A stretch of 64,000 bases of DNA from Hepsetus odoe (Eukaryota; Chordata; Actinopteri; Characiformes; Hepsetidae), in the NCBI GenBank assembly GCA_017165825.1, contig CM029366.1:21914082-21978081 (forward strand), read 5' to 3'. The translations under genes and the position numbers were made by a program. Numbering within the stretch: the first letter of the stretch is position 1; each line of letters begins with the position of its first letter. Of the stretch, positions 61,501 to 64,000 are shown piece after piece. The notes beneath the pieces were generated by a model that saw only the letters and a list, made by a program, of their open reading frames with translations, did not search any database and was not told the DNA's origin.

Positions 61501-62628
61501 GCAGTAATATTACCAGAGGGGAGTGTGTTTGGTGAAGGGATTCAGGAGGGGAGGTCTAAATGTAATCTTTAATTCAACCATGAATTTGTTGAACTTAAAC
61601 TCTCTCCAAGGAAGTGGTTTAGGAGTTCATGATTTTTTTATTTTTTTATTTATTTTTCTTCTCTCTCTTATATCAGAATAAAGTGTTCTCTCTTGTGCCT
61701 TTTGTGTTCAAAAAGGGCATGGTAAAGTTACTTGATGTTTTTGTTCCTGTGTATCTTCATCTTGTTCTTGTTCTTCTTAATTCTATCTATTAATTTTTTT
61801 AATTCTTTGCATTGTTGTAGTTATTCTTGCCCCCAACACATTTGTTGCATAGAAAGTTCCATATTTAAAGTAAAAGGGGAACAAAAATGTAGAATCTACC
61901 CACGTGGGCTTGGGGTGTGTGTGTGTGTGTGTGTGTTGTTGAATCTTTTCTGCTATTCCTGTACAATATTTTTATGGGCCCACCAACCCCCCACCCTCTT
62001 TGGCTAAGGAACAATAACCTGAATGCTACGTAAGGTTTAAAAGTCATGATTTGCTTTTTCTAGGTGCGCCGTTTTGAGCTGAAGTCTCCAGTGAAGACAA
62101 TAGAGGACTTCATTAAGCGCTTTACCCCAAGTCGCCTCACCTCAGGCTCCAACAGCAGCAGTTCGTCCAGCCTTGCCACTAACCGCTCATCTTCTCAGCG
62201 TGCTTGCTCCAGTATGCTGTCCTCTCCGTCGGCCGAGAGCACCCTCACCAAGCTGGACGAGGAGAACCTCCCTGGCCAGCGGCTCCAGCATGCCTTCAGT
62301 CCTGTTCCTTCCAACCACGATCAGACCAAAGCGGCAACTCCAGATGAGTGTGAGCTGCGTTATGAAGCAGAATCTCCAGATGAGGCAGCTCTGGTATATG
62401 CTGCTCGTGCGTACAAGTGCTCCCTAGTGGGCCGCCTGCCTGACCAGGTGACTGTGGAGCTGCCACATCTGGGCAAACTGACTTTTGAACTGCTTCACAC
62501 CCTTGGCTTTGACTCCACCAGGAAGAGGATGTCTGTGGTGGTGCGTCACCCTCTTACTGAGCAGATCACGGTCTACACCAAAGGAGCCGACTCTGTCATC
62601 ATGGACCTCATCAGACCTCCTTCAACAG
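37599..62628 (+). CDS. atp10a: Phospholipid-transporting P4-ATPase, ATP10A type (5' half of gene, exons 1-10)
   Basis: Ten exons join in frame: 37599-38026, 50467-50671, 51177-51262, 54351-54457, 55333-55464, 56074-56204, 57104-57356, 58834-59051, 59473-59667 and 62064-62628, giving about 773 codons with every intron GT-AG. The product has a basic N-terminus (residues 18-32), M1 about 79-99, M2 about 101-118, DGET at 194-197 (actuator glutamate), M3 about 303-322, the P4 signature PISL at 367-370 in M4, the phosphorylated aspartate of DKTGT at 420, ESPDEAAL at 688-695 and KGAD at 758-761. The spliced protein follows vertebrate ATP10A closely, including the linker with DSEEEE, SHRRTGSRAEAKRAS and KHTAFSSPM. 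From family knowledge, ATP10A works with CDC50A/TMEM30A at the plasma membrane and flips phosphatidylcholine and glucosylceramide to the cytosolic leaflet. Human ATP10A has about 1500 residues, so roughly half the gene lies past the right edge. No frameshift or lost catalytic residue is visible. ATP10B and ATP10D fit the linker less well. Confidence 0.93.
38932..39430 (-). mobile_element. Tc1-like transposon remnant (family B)
   Basis: Phrases on the plus strand (antisense to transposase) include CTCCAGGTTTCCCAGCAGGA, CACAGTGCATCCTGGTCAC, GATGCACTGTGTGTTCTGAC and CAGTTGTCTAGCCATGACTT. These are typical of a widespread fish Tc1 lineage, and parts recur at 45642-46404. The terminal repeats are not clear and the coding frame is broken. 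Confidence 0.65.
39548..39716. mobile_element. Small hAT-like MITE
   Basis: GGGTGGGCAACTCCAGTCC at the left, and a middle with AAACACAC and GAGCAGGGAAA-type phrases, ending GAGACACCAGCCCTCTGGAC. The pattern matches a common non-autonomous fish hAT-like element. Assignment is tentative. Confidence 0.5.
42490..43706 (-). mobile_element. Tc1/mariner transposon (family A, IR/DR type), inactive
   Basis: About 1.2 kb with imperfect terminal inverted repeats: CACTGTGTACAATTATTAGG at the left and the inverse of CACTGTGTGTACAGTTATTAGG (given in two parts: CACTGTGTGTAC, AGTTATTAGG) at the right. A second, inner repeat, GAGCAGAATTATTACACAAC, lies about 110 bp inside the left end. The left end is preceded by TA. 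The minus strand encodes the broken transposase, including SSDLNPTENLWT (D/E catalytic region) and a C-terminal frame at 42640-42867. The middle is lost. Confidence 0.75.
43707..45348. other. Intron 1 sequence without recognised features
   Basis: Unique DNA. No exon-like frame with splice sites was found. Confidence 0.5.
45349..45553 (+). mobile_element. SINE family 1, heavily decayed
   Basis: GGGGCGGCGATGGTCTATTG head, TTTTGAGCAAGGTACCATC, and TTCACAATGACAATATAGTC then ACTTTCAC. The middle is rearranged. Confidence 0.65.
45642..46404 (-). mobile_element. Tc1-like transposon remnant (family B)
   Basis: Left end CAGTGATCAGCCAGAACTTT resembles the inverse of the right end (GTGGTTGATTGGTGTATA). 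The minus strand includes SDLNPIEH, the DLNPIE signature of Tc1 transposases. Internal deletions reduce it to about 760 bp. Confidence 0.75.
47192..47320 (+). mobile_element. SINE family 1, 5' part, decayed
   Basis: CTGACCTCGTGGTTAAGGAT (A box), GGTTTGAGTCCTA (B box), and CCAATAGGTTGCCCTGAGG are visible. The 3' half is lost. Confidence 0.6.
47321..48660. other. Intron 1 sequence without recognised features
   Basis: Unique AT-rich DNA up to the TA microsatellite. Confidence 0.5.
48671..48731. repeat. (TA)n microsatellite
   Basis: About 30 TA units, preceded by GTGTATATGTGTGTG. Confidence 0.95.
49049..49690 (+). mobile_element. Tc1/mariner transposon (family A), 5' half
   Basis: Outer repeat CACTGGGTGCAAAATTATTA (49049) preceded by TA, and an inner direct repeat GGTGCATAATTATTAGGCAG (49231-49250): the IR/DR layout. 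It aligns with the minus strand of 42490-43706 (shared: GGTGATGTGTATTTGTGTAA, AGAGGGATGCAGCACT, GCTACCAGGAACCCA, GTGCTCAGAGACGTGGCCA). It stops before the catalytic C-terminal part. Confidence 0.75.
49735..50205. other. Possible retroelement-derived segment
   Basis: C/T-rich, short-phrase sequence ending in TTTAAATAAAGTTTTCATGG, which has an AATAAA. It resembles LTR-type DNA but has no TG/CA boundary or duplication that I can place. Confidence 0.25.
50467..50671 (+). CDS. atp10a: atp10a exon 2 (actuator domain with DGET)
   Basis: Enters in phase 2 after a TTTTTCCAG acceptor; the first base completes Arg143. Encodes residues 143-211 of the actuator domain, with LDGETNL containing the glutamate used to dephosphorylate the aspartyl-phosphate intermediate. 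It ends with a CTG codon followed by donor GTGAGA. Phase at exit is 0. Confidence 0.93.
50672..51176 (+). other. atp10a: atp10a intron 2 (505 bp)
   Basis: GTGAGA...CAACAG. No feature inside. Confidence 0.9.
51177..51262 (+). CDS. atp10a: atp10a exon 3 (actuator domain)
   Basis: A short exon between CAACAG and GTAAGT. It encodes DTEFDPLKYNSVIECEKP and then NNDLNRFRGY; the IECEKPNNDL block is strongly conserved in P4-ATPases. It exits in phase 2, so the AT at its end joins the A of exon 4 to make isoleucine. Confidence 0.92.
51886..52102 (-). mobile_element. tRNA-derived SINE (family 2), near full length
   Basis: Minus-strand order: head GGTGGTGGTCTAGTGGTAGG, GGTTTGAATCCCAACCTCTA, CTGAGCAAGAGCCTTAACCC, GGGGGACTGTCCCTGCAGTG, ATCTGCTAAATGC, then TGTAATGTAAATGT. 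Confidence 0.85.
52511..52541. repeat. Poly(A) tract in intron 3
   Basis: About 31 consecutive A residues. No retrogene or SINE body is visible immediately upstream. Confidence 0.95.
53845..53875. repeat. (ATTT)n microsatellite
   Basis: About 7.5 units of TATT. Confidence 0.9.
54351..54457 (+). CDS. atp10a: atp10a exon 4 (actuator domain, GLYKDNLLLRGC)
   Basis: The acceptor is TTATTATCAG. The exon gives IIHRNGRRDGLYKDN followed by LLLRGCTIRNTEEAVGVVIYA, the conserved P4 stretch after the actuator core. The donor is GTACCA, which is weaker than the others but in frame. Exit phase is 1. Confidence 0.92.
54458..55332 (+). other. atp10a: atp10a intron 4 (875 bp)
   Basis: GTACCA...TTCCAG. An (ACT)n-like stretch lies at about 54600-54627; nothing else was seen. 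Confidence 0.9.
55333..55464 (+). CDS. atp10a: atp10a exon 5 (GHETK to M3)
   Basis: The acceptor is GCGTTCCAG. The exon encodes GHETKAMLNNNGPRYKRSKLE and continues into the first part of M3 (WCVIILLVMCLFSAI). The donor is GTAAGG. The entering and leaving codons are both split after base 1, and both give glycine. Confidence 0.92.
55465..56073 (+). other. atp10a: atp10a intron 5 (609 bp)
   Basis: GTAAGG...CTGTAG. No feature inside. Confidence 0.9.
56074..56204 (+). CDS. atp10a: atp10a exon 6 (extracellular M3-M4 loop, start of M4)
   Basis: The acceptor is TTTTCTGTAG. It encodes GHGLWMFQYGDKRPVFDVL, a variable exoplasmic loop, and then SPVVSAIYLFLTMIIVFQ entering M4. The donor is GTGAAT. Exit phase is 0. 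Confidence 0.9.
56205..57103 (+). other. atp10a: atp10a intron 6 (899 bp)
   Basis: GTGAAT...CTCAG. Contains a full-length SINE at 56697-56925, sense to the gene. Confidence 0.9.
56697..56925 (+). mobile_element. tRNA-derived SINE (family 1), well preserved
   Basis: GTGGTGGCCTAGTGTTTAGG head, GGGTTCAATTGCC B box, CTTGAGCAAGGTACCGTCC, GCGCTTTCAATAGCTGCCCC, GTGAAACGCAGAGGTTGAAT, and tail ATAGTCACTTTCACTT. It is among the copies closest to the family's apparent consensus, so probably one of the younger ones. Confidence 0.88.
57104..57356 (+). CDS. atp10a: atp10a exon 7 (PISL of M4 and DKTGT phosphorylation site)
   Basis: Begins with VLIPISLFVSIEIVKICQ. PISL replaces the PEGL of cation pumps and marks a P4-ATPase. 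The catalytic aspartate is the GAT at 57272-57274 in IFSDKTGTLTENKM. After it come VFRRCTVAGVEYSHDAN. The acceptor is CCTCAG after a long T tract and the donor is GTAAGA. Confidence 0.95.
57357..58833 (+). other. atp10a: atp10a intron 7 (1477 bp)
   Basis: GTAAGA...TTTAG. Largely filled by a degraded minus-strand Tc1-like element. Confidence 0.9.
57640..58270 (-). mobile_element. Degraded Tc1-like transposon remnant (family C)
   Basis: The minus strand yields pieces like VSIYSLLKRTCKSQKSPGK and WAHFSSSRPEWLAIMD, which resemble the middle of Tc1-like transposases, across frameshifts. No DLNP motif or clear terminal repeats are visible. Identification rests on these two blocks. Confidence 0.45.
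58834..59051 (+). CDS. atp10a: atp10a exon 8 (ATP10A-type Ser/Arg-rich linker)
   Basis: Encodes residues 448-520, with an acidic DSEEEE patch and then a basic, serine-rich segment including RRES, HRRTGS and KRAS, which fit basophilic kinase (PKA-like) consensus sites. This linker is the best evidence for ATP10A rather than ATP10B or ATP10D. Acceptor CCTTTAG, donor GTCAGT, phase 0 at exit. The kinase idea is inference. Confidence 0.9.
59052..59472 (+). other. atp10a: atp10a intron 8 (421 bp)
   Basis: GTCAGT...CACCAG. No feature inside. Confidence 0.9.
59473..59667 (+). CDS. atp10a: atp10a exon 9 (start of nucleotide-binding domain)
   Basis: The acceptor is GTGCACCAG and the exon starts EKDITPDPQLLDKVNDCG. 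It contains DVFDFFIALTICNTVVV, the helix that starts the N-domain in P4-ATPases. The donor is GTGAGT and both boundaries are phase 0. Confidence 0.92.
60206..60460 (+). mobile_element. tRNA-derived SINE (family 1) with intact Pol III boxes
   Basis: GGGGCAGCGGTGGCCTAGTG then GTTAGGGAG gives the A box, and GGTTCGAATCC at 60270-60280 is a perfect B box. Body TTGCCCTGAGTTACCCTTGA, CCCCCTGCTGCACGGTGTG, and tail AGTTGTCACTTTCACTT follow. Confidence 0.88.
60676..60870. repeat. Dispersed fish repeat fragment
   Basis: TTTTATTTTTATGGCACTTT, GTCGCAAAGCAGCTTTACGC, AAAACTCCCTAAAACCTTAT and GAGGAACCAAGGGGAAC match phrases of a widespread teleost repeat whose class I cannot name with certainty. Confidence 0.5.
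62064..62628 (+). CDS. atp10a: atp10a exon 10 (N-domain core; last exon in window)
   Basis: The largest exon, 565 nt, after a TTTTTCTAG acceptor. Its first codon GTG is an internal valine, not a start. It encodes VRRFELKSPVKTIEDFIKRF, a serine-rich insert (residues about 612-645), then YEAESPDEAALVYAARAY, LLHTLGFDSTRKRMSVVVR and VYTKGADSVIMDL, the ATP-binding elements of the N-domain. The donor is GTAGGT at 62629 and exit phase is 1. No exon 11 is visible up to 64000. Confidence 0.94.
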
Positions 62629-64000
62629 GTAGGTTACGAGCATTACTGCAGCAAAGCAAAGTTGTGAAATTGTAAAATAGAATTATAAAAGATTAAAAAT
62701 GGGCTTTTTAATTTCAATCTTGGCTTCTCATTAGACAGGAAAGTAGTTGGTAAAATCAGTCAAAATTTTAAAGAAAGCATTTGTCAGTGTATCTATTTCC
62801 TGAGGCTAAGCTCTAATATGAAGAATATAAAGTGCGCCATTGTGTAGGAAAGCAATCTATCCAACCCCATGATTTGACAATGAATTTTACTTGACTGATT
62901 GCTAGGGCTGGCGCATAATCTACATTTACAAAGCCTAAAAAATGCTTTATGTTTGCAAATGATGTTCATGTTCAATACTCCTGTATAGATGTACTGTACA
63001 TATCGTCCATGTGCATTGATTTGTTTATGCAAGTCTCATCTGCATTTTGCCTCATTGCTATAGGCATGAACGACTTTGGTCATGTGATTTGACAGGGCTT
63101 TGTCGATCGATCTGTTTGTACAAGCAGCATTAAATAAAGACATTTCAATGATATGTAGTAATAAGCCATTTAAACTTGGAATCGATCTTGACCAATTCAA
63201 CATGAGTTTAAAATATTTGAGCAGAGATAATGGACAGATATTTAAATTTGGAAGATGATTATATTTTTGCAGATTTGTCTTATTGACATCCGGTTGAGCA
63301 TGTCTCTCGCTGAAACGTTCTTTCTGGCCAGACTCCAGCCTTGGCTTTTACTACAGTTCAAGGCTCACTGCTAATAGTAGCCTAATGGCATAGGTAAGGT
63401 TGCTTATTAGTATTCCAGGCATGGTGGATAAGAGGCACCCTGGTACTTTTCACTAATGCTGTGTACATAAAGCCACTAAACGGCACTACAGGAGTAGTGC
63501 TTAGGAGGGAACGGCGACACTTTTCAGCTGGAGATCACAACAGCCACCAGCCAAGCACAAACACTGATGGAAATCATCTGTGCTGAACAAGGTGGAAGCG
63601 GGCGACTTGATTTTTGGACTTTCTTAGACGGCCTGGTCCAGAGGCTCAGCTGCAGCAATGGGCAGGGGTTAAAGTTCCCTCACTACAGACAGTAATGTCA
63701 AACCTGGTATCTTCATGTCATTCAAATTCAAATTCAAATTCAAATTAACATCCTACAAATGCAACTTCACACTTGACAGGGTTTTTCAACTTCGGTGCTC
63801 GCCAAACACACTCAGTTTAATTACAATTACATTTTCCTCCTTATTTGTAGAGGATAATAATAGGAAAATTTATATTTCTCCTGTCTAACTGGTAAAAAGA
63901 GAGGCTAAATATAAATCCCTTTATATCTTGTCTTGAAATGTACAGTTGCATCATACATGCACGAATGCTTTTAACAAGGCATTTTGCACAATCGTAACGG
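62629..64000 (+). other. atp10a: atp10a intron 10, 5' part (runs off the window)
   Basis: Starts GTAGGT after exon 10. No coding segment matching the next P4-ATPase block was found to the window end. A short (AAATTC)n run is at 63719-63746. Confidence 0.85.
63719..63746. repeat. (AAATTC)n hexanucleotide repeat
   Basis: About 4.5 units. Confidence 0.9.

Larger units (their letters stand above)
59668..62063 (+). other. atp10a: atp10a intron 9 (2.4 kb)
   Basis: GTGAGT...TTCTAG. Contains a SINE (60206-60460), a dispersed repeat (60676-60870) and a short GT run (61915-61936). Confidence 0.9.

Noticed and set aside
37599..62628. Assignment to ATP10B or ATP10D
   Set aside because: The linker in exon 8 (SHRRTGSRAEAKRAS, KHTAFSSPM) and the LNFVPVVNAFQPELALAPV segment in exon 1 fit ATP10A best.

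Overview
The window is vertebrate nuclear DNA, almost certainly from a ray-finned (teleost) fish. It has long AT-rich intergenic DNA, GT-AG introns, a CpG-rich promoter, many microsatellites, more than 20 copies of tRNA-derived SINEs of teleost type, several Tc1/mariner fossils and an RTE-type LINE fragment. An ostariophysan (catfish or characin relative) is a guess from the SINE type only. There are no operons, CRISPR arrays or phage-like modules. I do not see a previously undescribed biological system.

Positions 1-1050 hold the 3' part of a non-LTR retrotransposon, followed by a composite SINE with a perfect 14-bp target-site duplication. Positions 1050-37100 are intergenic. I find no convincing protein-coding gene there, only SINEs of two families, a solo-LTR-like element, a Tc1 remnant, microsatellites (including a 410-bp GATA/GATT/GACC/GACA compound array) and several stretches of unique sequence that could be conserved non-coding elements. 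A 1.2-kb GTGA-based minisatellite (35346-36545) lies just upstream of the only protein-coding gene.

Positions 37100-37600 are a CpG-rich, TATA-less promoter and 5' UTR with GC boxes, an inverted CCAAT box and NRF-1-like palindromes, plus two short overlapping upstream ORFs. From 37599 the gene runs rightward and leaves the window. It is the 5' half of atp10a, a P4-ATPase lipid flippase. Ten coding exons were assembled with consistent splice phases (2320 nt, about 773 codons): 37599-38026, 50467-50671, 51177-51262, 54351-54457, 55333-55464, 56074-56204, 57104-57356, 58834-59051, 59473-59667 and 62064-62628. They cover the N-terminus, M1-M4, the actuator domain (DGET), the phosphorylation loop (DKTGT) and most of the nucleotide-binding domain (ESPDEAAL, KGAD). 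The hinge, M5-M10 and C-terminus lie beyond the right edge. Intron 1 (12.4 kb) carries four Tc1/mariner fossils of two lineages; two copies of one lineage are head-to-head.

All splice sites, motifs and repeat alignments were read by eye. Family names for the repeats are tentative.
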